A DNA stretch of 46,982 bases from IMG/VR virus record IMGVR_UViG_3300022846_000001, positions 1-46,982 of that record; one strand, written 5' to 3'. The position numbers and the translations under genes are program-made. Position 1 is the stretch's first letter, and every line of letters begins with the position of its first letter. This document shows positions 11,971 through 20,038 of this stretch, piece by piece. Origin of the DNA: a virus. The notes below the pieces were generated by a model, which worked only from the letters and a program-made list of their open reading frames with translations, did no database searches and had not been told where the DNA came from.

Positions 11971-14820
11971 ATGACAAAGAATAACAGAACCCCTGCTGAT
12001 TATAGAAACGGTGGTCAAGGCTGTATAGACTGGATTGAGGATAAGTGCTATCTTCCGGTTACTGCCGTTGGTTCAGATATAAGTGCATGGACTCCTGCGA
12101 ACAAACTCCCTTCAGAATATGACAGACTTTGGGAGGGTCAATGTGAAATATTGCGTGAAGCACTTGCGATGAAAAACGAAAAGTTCATACATCGGTTGAT
12201 AGTTTTATGCTGGCCTCGCGGTGACGGAAAATGTGAAAAAAAAGGAAGTAAAGTCATATACTTCGATGGTTCTGTTAAAAACGTTGAAGACGTTATTGTG
12301 GGTGACAAACTAATGGGTGAAGACAATAAACCCAAAACGGTTATGTCTCTAGCAAGTGGTACAGAAGAACTGTTCGAGGTTATGCCAATGCGTGGTGACC
12401 CAATGTTTGTTACTGGTGACCACATGCTTACATTAAAGAGAAGGAGAAGTCGTCTACACAAGCGTGGTAAACCATCACACGATATCCATGCTGGTAAAAT
12501 TATCGACATGTCTGTAAGGGATGTTCAGAAGCAAAGTAAGTGTTGGAAGGGTTTACACCTCCTCTACAGGGTTCCTCTTAATTGGCGAGAAAGGTCTGTT
12601 CCAATAGAACCTTACTTTTTGGGCATGTTTCTTGGTGATGGTGACAATAATAAACCAACAATAACAACAATGGACAAAGAGGTTGTTGATTACTTATATG
12701 AATTTGCAGACCGTATTGGCATGAAGGTTTCTGTTTATGATAAAGGAATAAGCTTGGCTAACAGATATAGTCTTATTACAGATGCTGGGCAACCAAACCA
12801 TTTACACAGGTTGCTTCTTAAACATAATATACTTTTTAATAAGCACATACCGAAGATATATAAGATAAATTCTAGGGAGGTAAGGTTACAGGTTTTAGCG
12901 GGACTTGTTGACTCGGATGGCCATATTAACAGGAATTCTGTTGAGATAATACAGAAAAACAAAACGCTGTCCGAAGACATAGTGTTTTTAGCAAGGTCTT
13001 TGGGTTTTCATGTGCAAATTAAGAAATGTAAAAAGGAGATAAAGAGCACAGGTTTTGTTGGAGAGTATTATAGAATGGGTATTTCTGGTGACTGTTCTAT
13101 TATACCAACTCGTATACAAAGAAAAAAGGCTCGCAAAAGAAGTGAATGGAAGGACGTTCTCGTTACTGGTATTAGGAGCATAAAGTCCATAGGTGTTGGT
13201 GAATACTACGGCTTTACTCTGGACGGTAACGGACGTTACGTGAGGGGCGATTTCACGGTAACCCACAACTCGTTAGTGGCTGTTTTGATACAACTTTGGA
13301 AGTTTTTTAACTGGCCTAGACAGCAGATTGTGTTGGGTGCAAACTCAAAAGAACAGACCAAATTCGTACATTACGATATTATGCGTGACATTATTCTTAA
13401 CAGCCCACCACTGCTGAATGTGATAGGTCTAAGGAACGTGCAGGAAAAGGATATAAGACTTAAGGACAGCAAGGGCAGGATAGTATCTCAAATAAGAGCG
13501 TTATCAACCGCAACAGGTATCGTATCAAATATCACGGGTTATACGTTCTCTGAGATGTTCAACATGAAGAAACCAAAGTTCTTTGTTGAGTTGTCAGGTT
13601 CTACTAGAAACATACCAAACGCTTTAGGTGTAATTGATTCAACTGTATCAGAAAAGACACATCAGCTGTATAAGCTCTACGAGGCATTTAAAAAGGGTAC
13701 GGACAAGACTATCTACTTCAGCCATAGGCAGAGTCAGTTTGGTGTTGTTGAGGACTTCTGGAACCCACACATGACCTCAGAACAGCTTCTTGCGTATAAA
13801 GAGCAGTTCCCTGCTGAAGACTTTGAGAGATTCTTCATGAACACTTGGTCTGCTGGTCAACGTAAGCAATTTACAGCAGAAATGGTTGAAGCAACGAGAT
13901 ACATTGGTGCTAACGGTAAGATTGGTAATCACGGTGAGGTTATGGGTCTTATGAAAAGAAAAGTAAAGGTACTTTCTAATGATGAAGATGGAATAGAGAA
14001 GGGGTTACCGTTCAGAGATTCGTTCACACAGCTTGATGATATAGAGAGAGCTTTATCACCTGTTGAGAAAATATATAATCTTGGGGATAAGTCTTCAGGC
14101 GGTAGTATGATTAGTAATCTTGATTTGGCAGAACTAGGGAAGGTATACAATACTGGTTGGGCTATTATGGCAGGGTTTGATAGGTCAGACCCAATGAAAA
14201 CAAATACATCAGCTAGAACAATTTTTACTTTGGTTGCAAAAGGTTTACCGGGTTCATTAAAGAATCCTGCTCAAGATGCAGACGATAATTTTATTCCAAA
14301 GTACATTTACTTCATGATTCATTTGGTTTCGCTTCAGCAGAACACACTTGAAGAGATGAAGTCTTTACTTGATGATGCTCACAGGGAGTTTGATGGTGTT
14401 GACAAGGTTACGGCTGAACGGTGGGGAATGTGGGATTTAGCGGTATGGTGTGAAGAACACGATGTTCCTTTTGAGGCTGTGTACCCTAATTACAACAAGC
14501 AGAGGGATGCTTTCAGTGAGTTGTATATCTTATACAGAGATGGCAGGTTTAAGACCCCTGTTTGCCCCGTAGCAGGTACAAAGAAGGATGATATACTGTA
14601 TGAAGAGGCTGTTACGTTTATACATGACCCAGACAAGAAGTGGTATGGTAGTCCTGAGAAGAAGCAGAAGTATGGTGTTCAGGATGACTGTATGTTTAGT
14701 CTTGGTTGGAACATCTATGGTGGCAGGGAACTTGGTATTGATGATTTAAGGACTAGGAGTTCAACTATGATATTCGGTGAAATGTTTGGTGGGCCAAGAA
14801 CGGTTGGAAGATACTATTAA
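11971..14820 (+). CDS. terL: Terminase large subunit precursor with intein
   Basis: A 949-residue precursor; splicing would leave 603. The ATPase half has WPRGDGK (81-87) joined to S434 as Walker A, GANSKEQTKF, and YTFSEMFNM (524-528) where Walker B is expected, with Ser in place of the usual Asp before the catalytic Glu. The nuclease half has GFDRSDP (D737) and DD at 905-906 as RNase H-like metal ligands. The enzyme drives DNA into the prohead and cuts concatemers at the portal. It starts 3 bases after the methyltransferase frame ends. The intein occupies residues 88-433. Confidence 0.9.
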   Translation: MTKNNRTPADYRNGGQGCIDWIEDKCYLPVTAVGSDISAWTPANKLPSEYDRLWEGQCEILREALAMKNEKFIHRLIVLCWPRGDGKCEKKGSKVIYFDGSVKNVEDVIVGDKLMGEDNKPKTVMSLASGTEELFEVMPMRGDPMFVTGDHMLTLKRRRSRLHKRGKPSHDIHAGKIIDMSVRDVQKQSKCWKGLHLLYRVPLNWRERSVPIEPYFLGMFLGDGDNNKPTITTMDKEVVDYLYEFADRIGMKVSVYDKGISLANRYSLITDAGQPNHLHRLLLKHNILFNKHIPKIYKINSREVRLQVLAGLVDSDGHINRNSVEIIQKNKTLSEDIVFLARSLGFHVQIKKCKKEIKSTGFVGEYYRMGISGDCSIIPTRIQRKKARKRSEWKDVLVTGIRSIKSIGVGEYYGFTLDGNGRYVRGDFTVTHNSLVAVLIQLWKFFNWPRQQIVLGANSKEQTKFVHYDIMRDIILNSPPLLNVIGLRNVQEKDIRLKDSKGRIVSQIRALSTATGIVSNITGYTFSEMFNMKKPKFFVELSGSTRNIPNALGVIDSTVSEKTHQLYKLYEAFKKGTDKTIYFSHRQSQFGVVEDFWNPHMTSEQLLAYKEQFPAEDFERFFMNTWSAGQRKQFTAEMVEATRYIGANGKIGNHGEVMGLMKRKVKVLSNDEDGIEKGLPFRDSFTQLDDIERALSPVEKIYNLGDKSSGGSMISNLDLAELGKVYNTGWAIMAGFDRSDPMKTNTSARTIFTLVAKGLPGSLKNPAQDADDNFIPKYIYFMIHLVSLQQNTLEEMKSLLDDAHREFDGVDKVTAERWGMWDLAVWCEEHDVPFEAVYPNYNKQRDAFSELYILYRDGRFKTPVCPVAGTKKDDILYEEAVTFIHDPDKKWYGSPEKKQKYGVQDDCMFSLGWNIYGGRELGIDDLRTRSSTMIFGEMFGGPRTVGRYY
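12232..13269 (+). mobile_element. LAGLIDADG homing intein in terL
   Basis: 346 residues (88-433 of the precursor). It begins with Cys and ends FTVTHN, with Ser as the first residue after it, the standard splice junctions. Inside are a block-B-like VTGDHML (TxxH), two LAGLIDADG helices, YFLGMFLGDGDNN and VLAGLVDSDGHIN, and a block-F-like GEYYGFTLDGNGRYV. It is therefore a full intein with a homing endonuclease domain whose two Asp are intact. It splits the Walker A GK/S bond, so the ATPase is inactive until splicing. Confidence 0.95.
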
Positions 14821-14837
14821 TCTTTTAGGAGGAAATT

Positions 14838-15152
14838 ATGGATAAGATGGAACAGGGTCTTTATTTTGAACCCAAAACAAACAAGGTTGAAATTACTCTG
14901 TGGGGCAAAACACATCCAAAAGGATTTTGGTTGAAGAGGTTTATTCAAGAATATGACATTCCAAAAGGGGTCTGGTGTTTATATGCTTCTGTAGACGATA
15001 TCGGTAGCGGTGAAGTCCCAGAATGTGACGAACATGAGATTTTAGTTGATATGGTATCAGATTTTTTTAAGGGTAAAAGCACACCAGACATTGACATGCT
15101 TTTGCCAAGAATAAAGGAACAGATAGAAATTAAAAGATCAACGAATGAATAG
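14838..15152 (+). CDS. Hypothetical protein
   Basis: A 104-residue acidic protein, LYFEPKTNKVEITLWGKTHP then IPKGVWCLYASVDDIGSGEVP and a C-terminal helix with PDIDMLLPRIKEQIE. AGGAGGAAATT precedes the ATG. It follows the terminase closely. No family is recognised. A compact beta-rich N-terminus and helical tail are all that can be seen. Confidence 0.7.
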   Translation: MDKMEQGLYFEPKTNKVEITLWGKTHPKGFWLKRFIQEYDIPKGVWCLYASVDDIGSGEVPECDEHEILVDMVSDFFKGKSTPDIDMLLPRIKEQIEIKRSTNE

Positions 15153-15186
15153 CAATTAATGACTTTTAAAATATACAGGTAATGTT

Positions 15187-15297
15187 ATGTTAGAAATCGC
15201 ATTAAGTTGTTATGTTAAACCACCATACTATTCTCACATTGTTAATAGATACGAATTATTTACGGCTGGTCGTATTACAGACATAATCCACACATGA
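15187..15297 (+). CDS. Possible very small protein
   Basis: A 36-residue frame (MLEIALSCYVKPPYYSHIVN...) lying between the 104-residue gene and the next promoter. Only a weak AGGT ribosome site is present, 8 bases before the ATG. The gap 15153-15307 otherwise holds nothing I can name. Low confidence. Confidence 0.25.
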   Translation: MLEIALSCYVKPPYYSHIVNRYELFTAGRITDIIHT

Positions 15298-15307
15298 TTA
15301 AAATATT

Positions 15308-15338
15308 TTGTCATGTTTGAATAATGGTGTGCTATAAT
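15308..15338 (+). promoter_or_regulatory. Promoter before the 15.37-15.89 kb gene pair
   Basis: TTGTCA (15308-15313), 19 bp, then TGTGCTATAAT with TATAAT at 15333-15338. The TGTG(G/C)TATAAT box and the 19-bp spacing match the reverse-operon promoter at 5056-5086. AAGGGGAAAA follows as ribosome site for the gene at 15371. Confidence 0.75.
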
Positions 15339-15370
15339 ATATTTATAGATAATAATATTTAAGGGGAAAA

Positions 15371-15565
15371 ATGGAAACTCTCACAGCTTCAGCTATTAAC
15401 TTTTTAGAATACGCATCCTCAAACAAAAGGCAAGAGAACAAGTGGTCTAGTCCAGATGATTCAGCACCAACGTTAGATCACAGGGCATTATCTATTGACG
15501 ACCCGTACTGGAAAGACTTTTATGATAATCCTGTAACGGGTTCACCAGAACAATTAAAATTTTAA
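15371..15565 (+). CDS. Hypothetical small protein
   Basis: A 64-residue acidic protein, METLTASAINFLEYASSNKR, then DDSAPTLDHRALSIDDPYWKDFYDNP. It has many Asp, Pro and Trp/Tyr and looks partly disordered. It is the first gene after its own promoter, with AAGGGGAAAA before the ATG, and is followed 11 bases later by the glycyl-radical-like gene. The family is unknown. Confidence 0.65.
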   Translation: METLTASAINFLEYASSNKRQENKWSSPDDSAPTLDHRALSIDDPYWKDFYDNPVTGSPEQLKF

Positions 15566-15576
15566 CGGGAGAAGAA

Positions 15577-15885
15577 ATGACAAACGAAGAATTGACTGAA
15601 TTTTTAGAAGAAACAACCTACATTGAATGGTTTGATGATGAAGAGAATGAAACGATGTTGTTTAGGAACAATGAACTTGATTGGTATCTAAACGATGAGA
15701 AGAGGGCAACTGCTGTTGATTATGCAAAGGTTCGAGAAATGACACCGCCTCAGCTGTTGGTTGAGATTAACCGTGGATTTAATGTTGAAGGTATAACTAG
15801 GGTTACTGGTTATTGGGGAAAGGTTAAATCGTTTAACAAGGGTAAGATTGGTGAACTGAAGGATAGAAGTAAACATACCGTATAA
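15577..15885 (+). CDS. Small protein with glycyl-radical-like C-terminus
   Basis: A 102-residue protein. The N-terminal 70 residues are acidic and unrecognised. The end, ITRVTGYWGKVKSFNKGK then GELKDR, closely resembles the C-terminal glycyl radical loop of class III (anaerobic) ribonucleotide reductases, where RVxGY...WNKGKxxELxDR contains the radical Gly (here Gly78). The nearby CxxC zinc pair of NrdD is absent. Stand-alone glycyl-radical domains can repair damaged enzymes (GrcA/YfiD type), but the role here is not shown. A terminator follows at 15914. Confidence 0.6.
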   Translation: MTNEELTEFLEETTYIEWFDDEENETMLFRNNELDWYLNDEKRATAVDYAKVREMTPPQLLVEINRGFNVEGITRVTGYWGKVKSFNKGKIGELKDRSKHTV

Positions 15886-15913
15886 TTAAAAATACAACAT
15901 ATAAGTTGTACTG

Positions 15914-15951
15914 GCTACCACTGCAATTAATTTTGTGTGGTAGCTTTTTTT
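15914..15951 (+). terminator. Intrinsic terminator before the head operon
   Basis: GCTACCAC (15914-15921) pairs with GTGGTAGC (15937-15944) over a 15-nt loop, followed by seven T (15945-15951). It ends transcription from the terminase and glycyl-radical-like genes just ahead of the palindrome array. Confidence 0.85.
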
Positions 15952-15966
15952 ATATCTAATAGAAAA

Positions 15967-16023
15967 GTGACACTTTTTATCACCTGTGACATTATTTGTC
16001 ACTAAACTGACATTTTTTGTCAC
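15967..16023. promoter_or_regulatory. Array of three phased 17-bp palindromic operators
   Basis: Three 17-bp sites: 15967-15983 (GTGA-N9-TCAC), 15986-16002 (GTGACA-TTATT-TGTCAC, perfect) and 16007-16023 (TGACA-N5-TGTCA core). Centres are 19 and 21 bp apart, about two helical turns, so dimers would line up on one face. The last site ends 6 bp before a TTGACA box, a typical activator position (centres at about -90, -71 and -50). The regulator is not identified. Confidence 0.75.
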
Positions 16024-16029
16024 TTTTAC

Positions 16030-16058
16030 TTGACAAGAGACCAATCTTGTGGTATTTG
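16030..16058 (+). promoter_or_regulatory. Candidate late promoter for the head genes
   Basis: TTGACA (16030-16035), 17 bp, then TATTTG (16053-16058) preceded by TGTGG. The -35 is consensus and the -10 poor, as expected of an activator-dependent promoter next to the operator array. The portal start at 16081 has no good ribosome site, so its leader would be only about 15 bases. Confidence 0.6.
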
Positions 16059-16080
16059 TAAAATCGTGGCTACAGAAAAG

Positions 16081-17688
16081 ATGACTCAAGAGCAAATTTC
16101 GCAAGCTATCCTTGACCTCCCTGATGAGGTTCTGGAAGGGTTGCAATTTTCAGCACCGTGGCAATATGACCCAGAAGATGGTGATAATGTTGGCACTGAC
16201 CCAGATGGATACACACTATCATCTTCAGATAAAGACGACTCCTCAAGTACAAGACAAGCCCTCCAAGCCGAATGTTGGCGAAAATTCAACCGTACACCAT
16301 ATATAAACACAGCCGTCCGTGGACAAATGGGTAGGCTAACTGGACTTGGTTTTGAGACTACTTCAGGTATATATGATATTCTACAGGTTGTTAAGGAGAT
16401 TGAGCAAGACCAAAGGAACAGGCTGTATAATTATTGGCCTAAATACGTTGCAAGAGCAAACGTGGAAGGTGAGCTTTTCCTGATTCTAACTCTTCATACT
16501 GATGGATTTATAGAGGTTGACTTCCTAGACCCATCAAACGTATCGGGAGGTTCTGACGATTCTGGTATCATCTGGCATCCAACAAAAACATTAATGCCTT
16601 TGTTTTATCTTATTGATAACGGAACAGAGAAGTTTCAAATACCGTCTATTTTTATAGCAAGGTATCCAGAACTTGTTAATACAGCATCAAAAAACATAGA
16701 TTATAATAAATCATTACAAAAACGCTCAAGAAGTGGAAATAAAAAGTTCAAACAGTTTGGCGGTTACAACCAGTTTATAGTATCTTGGGATAGAGGGTTC
16801 GTAACAAAACGTGCAATATCATATCTAAGGACGACCCTTGAATGGCTTAATCATTATGAGAACCTTAAGAAGTACGAAATAGACCACAAGAAATCATCAG
16901 GTTCATATCTTTGGGTTTTCAGTATAACAGATACTAAGGCGTTTAGGCTTTGGACGGCAATGACCGCAGAGCAGAGAGCGTCAACTGGTATAGCAGCAAA
17001 AAAGACACCCGGTTCAACATTGGTTCTACCACCCGGCATGACCTTAGAATGTAGGAATCCACAGCTATCCCCACTCAGGGATGAAGATACAGACATAAAA
17101 GAACTTGTCGCTGCTGGTATAAACGAACCAACAGACATAATGACAGGAACATCAAAAGGAACGTTTGCTTCTGTAAAAGAAACACGTGGCCCCATGTCAG
17201 ATAGAACGTCTGATGAAGTAGCTTATTTTGAACGATATCTCAGGTTTGATTTTTGGTCAAACATATTCTTCCTTAGAAGTAAGGTTTCAAAGTTTCCTGA
17301 ATATTTTGACGTAGACGACTGTGTTGGTTTTGGTAAGAACAAAGAACCAATTATTGAAAAAGTAAAAGAGAGACCAGAGAATCTTCTTGAATTTTCATTC
17401 CCTGTTAGTGAGACTATTGATTTGGAAGGTAAGACTAAGGCTTTATTTGGAGTTAAACACGGGCCTTTAAATAAGGTTCTTGGTGTAGATAATAAAACCA
17501 TATCGAAGATTGTTGGTATAGGTGGGTGGTCAAGAACGAGACAGATTAAGGCACTTGAAGATAAGCTGTATCCAGAACTTGAGTTTGAATCTGATGCTGA
17601 ATCCGTTCAAGAGAAAGCAATAGAAAAACCAAAACCATCTAACACACCCCAACCTAAGCCAGTAAAAAAACCAAAAAAGAAGGAGTAG
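16081..17688 (+). CDS. Portal protein
   Basis: A 535-residue protein. The middle (YNYWPKYVARANVEGELFL, then VDFLDPSNVSGG, and the PGMTLECRNPQLSPLRDED segment) and the C-terminal third (GTSKGTFASVKETRGPMSD, then DEVAYFERYLRFDFWSN) follow the order of phage portals, a long stem helix and a Ser/Gly loop. The portal is the dodecameric ring through which DNA enters and leaves. A Pro/Lys-rich tail ends it. The ATG at 16081 is taken; GTG at 16066 in frame is an alternative, and neither has a clear ribosome site. Confidence 0.85.
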   Translation: MTQEQISQAILDLPDEVLEGLQFSAPWQYDPEDGDNVGTDPDGYTLSSSDKDDSSSTRQALQAECWRKFNRTPYINTAVRGQMGRLTGLGFETTSGIYDILQVVKEIEQDQRNRLYNYWPKYVARANVEGELFLILTLHTDGFIEVDFLDPSNVSGGSDDSGIIWHPTKTLMPLFYLIDNGTEKFQIPSIFIARYPELVNTASKNIDYNKSLQKRSRSGNKKFKQFGGYNQFIVSWDRGFVTKRAISYLRTTLEWLNHYENLKKYEIDHKKSSGSYLWVFSITDTKAFRLWTAMTAEQRASTGIAAKKTPGSTLVLPPGMTLECRNPQLSPLRDEDTDIKELVAAGINEPTDIMTGTSKGTFASVKETRGPMSDRTSDEVAYFERYLRFDFWSNIFFLRSKVSKFPEYFDVDDCVGFGKNKEPIIEKVKERPENLLEFSFPVSETIDLEGKTKALFGVKHGPLNKVLGVDNKTISKIVGIGGWSRTRQIKALEDKLYPELEFESDAESVQEKAIEKPKPSNTPQPKPVKKPKKKE

Positions 17689-17691
17689 CCA

Positions 17692-18102
17692 ATGCCAACT
17701 TATGACTTCAGTGGAGAAGTAACCACAAAGTTTCACGACACAACCGTTTTGGCAGGTAAAAGATTTACCATTGACAGATACCTGTCGGACGATGATTTAA
17801 ACCTTGTATCACACCTACCACAAGTTGACCCTCCACCTATAAAAAGCATGTTCAGCGAAGACATAGTAGAAGGTGTTATCAGTGAGGTTGACGTTGACCA
17901 GAACTATCAACGTATTGTTGTATACAATATATGTGGTGACCTTCTTAAGGTAATTGTTAATGAAGACGTTGACAACTATATACCCATGGCTAACAACACT
18001 TTCTGGAATCTTGATAATTCAAAAAACAACATCGGTGAAATTGGTTTGTCAGGTGAATCTTCTGGAAGAGTTGACGTGTCTGGCGATATGAATATTATGT
18101 AA
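17692..18102 (+). CDS. Hypothetical head-region protein
   Basis: A 136-residue acidic protein. An N-terminal beta region (MPTYDFSGEVTTKFHDTTVLAG) leads to VVYNICGDLLKVIVNEDVDNY and a Gly/Ser end. It sits between portal and protease genes, where head accessory proteins often lie, but no family is recognised. Confidence 0.65.
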   Translation: MPTYDFSGEVTTKFHDTTVLAGKRFTIDRYLSDDDLNLVSHLPQVDPPPIKSMFSEDIVEGVISEVDVDQNYQRIVVYNICGDLLKVIVNEDVDNYIPMANNTFWNLDNSKNNIGEIGLSGESSGRVDVSGDMNIM

Positions 18103-18126
18103 TGAATCTTACAAGGAGAACTAACA

Positions 18127-19347
18127 ATGGAAAAACCAACTAAAGATAGAGTGTCGGAGGATTTAAAAAGAGGGAAAATACCCCGTGGTGCAATGCGGTT
18201 TGTTGATAACAAATGTTCTTCAAGTATGTTCACCAATGAAGGCGAAGAATTATCAAAGCTTAATATGACCATCTACAGCGGTGGTATAATTAAAGACCAT
18301 TGGTACTGGGATAATCTTGCAATTGATCTTGATGGCTTATCTTTTCAGTCAAAGAAAACACCCATACTTGAGAACCATGACACATCTAAGAAGATAGCAT
18401 TTGCAAGTGGCATTATGGTTGACAAGGAATACGGTGTAAAAGTTGACCCAGATAAAACAACCTTTGTTGATACTGAAGTAAGCAGGGAGTTCCAGAAATT
18501 GTCCAAAGAGGGGTTCCCGTATCAGGCAAGCATATCTGTCAACCCAAGTGAGATACAAAGACTCAATAAGGGTGAAACAGCAGAGGTTAATGGCTTCACA
18601 ATGAAAGGCCCAGACGCTACCATCTTTCGTAAGGCAAGCGTAAACGAAGGTTCAGTGTGTGTATTTGGATGGGATTCTCAAACACAATCATCTGCATTCT
18701 CCAAAGAAGAAGTGGATGTTGACATAGATATAATCGGCAACATGTCCGAAGGGGAAGTAACCCAAAAAGAAGATAAGGAAGAATGCAAAAAAGAACTTAA
18801 TAGTAATTCTAAGGAGGAAAGGCAGATGGAAAAACTAACACTGGTAGAGCTTGAAAAAGACTACGCAGAACTTCTGGCTTCGGTAAGAAAAGATGCAACT
18901 GATGCAGCTGAGGCAAAATTCAAGATAGAAAAAGAAGGTCTGGATGCACAAATTGAGGAGGGCAAAGTTAAAACAGCTATCCTTGAGAAAAAAGACGTAA
19001 TAAGAACTGAGAAAGAGCTTAAGTCTGAAGCTGAAAAACTTTTTACAGTAGAATTTAACGCAAGCGATGTACCTGAACATCTTTTTGACAAGGTTATTGC
19101 AATGCTGAATCATAACAAGTTTGTTAGTGATGAAGTGTTGGATGCTAAACTTTGGAAAGAAGCATGTGTTGCAGAAATAACGTCATGGGAAAAAGCTGGC
19201 GTTACAGACACCGTGATGGGTGGTGGTAGTTTCAGTCTTAAAGACGTTGACAGCGAAGCTACAGACCTCGCTAAAGAGGCAGAAGACGATGACGCAATGG
19301 CTGATTCACTTCTTGGTTTAATAGGTAATGAGAAAGGAGGTAAATAA
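18127..19347 (+). CDS. Prohead protease fused to scaffold
   Basis: A 406-residue protein. The N-terminal half has PILENHDTSKKIAFASG (His84) and GFPYQASISVNPSEIQ (Ser135), with later FRKASVNEGSVCVFGWD, the order seen in phage maturation proteases of the S78/U35-like type. After a Lys/Glu linker comes a helical scaffold (residues 234-406, ELEKDYAELLASVRKD and similar). The protease cleaves scaffold and capsid N-termini during prohead maturation. A nested start makes scaffold alone (18826). AAGGAGAA precedes the first ATG. Confidence 0.85.
   Translation: MEKPTKDRVSEDLKRGKIPRGAMRFVDNKCSSSMFTNEGEELSKLNMTIYSGGIIKDHWYWDNLAIDLDGLSFQSKKTPILENHDTSKKIAFASGIMVDKEYGVKVDPDKTTFVDTEVSREFQKLSKEGFPYQASISVNPSEIQRLNKGETAEVNGFTMKGPDATIFRKASVNEGSVCVFGWDSQTQSSAFSKEEVDVDIDIIGNMSEGEVTQKEDKEECKKELNSNSKEERQMEKLTLVELEKDYAELLASVRKDATDAAEAKFKIEKEGLDAQIEEGKVKTAILEKKDVIRTEKELKSEAEKLFTVEFNASDVPEHLFDKVIAMLNHNKFVSDEVLDAKLWKEACVAEITSWEKAGVTDTVMGGGSFSLKDVDSEATDLAKEAEDDDAMADSLLGLIGNEKGGK
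18811..18817 (+). promoter_or_regulatory. Internal ribosome binding site for nested scaffold
   Basis: AAGGAGG lies 8 bases before an in-frame ATG at 18826, inside the protease gene. It codes there for part of the linker, so its perfect match to the ribosome is notable. It marks an internal start rather than a chance motif. Confidence 0.75.
18826..19347 (+). CDS. Nested scaffold protein (in-frame, shared C-terminus)
   Basis: 173 residues, identical to residues 234-406 of the protease protein. It starts at an ATG with a near-perfect ribosome site (18811-18817). Acidic coiled-coil helices (ELEKDYAELLASVRKDATDAA, then EKEGLDAQIEEGK) fit a scaffold that fills the prohead and is later removed. Lambda makes its Nu3 scaffold in the same nested way within the C protease gene. 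The arrangement is inferred from the ribosome site and the family parallel. Confidence 0.75.
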   Translation: MEKLTLVELEKDYAELLASVRKDATDAAEAKFKIEKEGLDAQIEEGKVKTAILEKKDVIRTEKELKSEAEKLFTVEFNASDVPEHLFDKVIAMLNHNKFVSDEVLDAKLWKEACVAEITSWEKAGVTDTVMGGGSFSLKDVDSEATDLAKEAEDDDAMADSLLGLIGNEKGGK

Positions 19348-19349
19348 TT

Positions 19350-20021
19350 ATGAGTGATGCTCCTAATATACAATATGGTTCACAGGTAGATTATGGTACG
19401 CTATATGTTTCAAAATCTGAAGCTGCATTAAAGCTTCAGGGAACAGTTCAGTCTGGGTATGGTGTACTTCAGGCTGGTCAGCTGGTAGCAAGAAACGTAT
19501 CCGCTGATGGTGGTGTAGGTAAGTATGTGCCTTACAACGTAGCTTCGTTTGATGGTACAGAACATTCTCCGGGTCGTGCATATCTTGTTGCAGATTCTGG
19601 AACGGTTGCATATGTTTATGTGACCATGGATGACAGTTACAAGTTTGCAGTTGGTGATGATGTCATTGTTAATTCTTCTGGTGAAAACGCAGAGAATCTT
19701 GGTGCGGTTACTGCCATTGATAGAACAACTGAACGGCAGAGAGCAAAAATTACAGCAACAGCATCAATAGCAAATAGTATGACTACCGCAGAGACTGCAT
19801 ATGTTAGTATTGAAGCAGGCACAGCTAACAACTATTCAGACGCTGTTGGTATCCTAGAGATTTCTGTTGACACTGGTACAGGCTCTACGGCAGCTGGTGC
19901 TCTTGCTCCTGTAATTGTATCCAATGCTATCCTGTATAACGGAATGTTATACAGTAACGATTCTACCGCTAGAACCGCACTCGGTGCGACTTTGGTTGGT
20001 AATAATTTTATACTTAAATAG
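19350..20021 (+). CDS. Putative head decoration protein
   Basis: A 223-residue beta-rich protein, low in Cys and Trp. The stretch GYGVLQAGQLVARN followed by KYVPYNVASFD resembles the head-decoration (gpD/HDPD-like) fold, with a Thr/Ala/Ser-rich central domain added (TATASIANSMTTAETAYV). Decoration proteins cement expanded capsids. Position just before the major capsid gene supports this. AAAGGAGGTAAATAATT precedes the ATG. Confidence 0.7.
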   Translation: MSDAPNIQYGSQVDYGTLYVSKSEAALKLQGTVQSGYGVLQAGQLVARNVSADGGVGKYVPYNVASFDGTEHSPGRAYLVADSGTVAYVYVTMDDSYKFAVGDDVIVNSSGENAENLGAVTAIDRTTERQRAKITATASIANSMTTAETAYVSIEAGTANNYSDAVGILEISVDTGTGSTAAGALAPVIVSNAILYNGMLYSNDSTARTALGATLVGNNFILK

Positions 20022-20038
20022 AAAGTGAGAACTTTATT

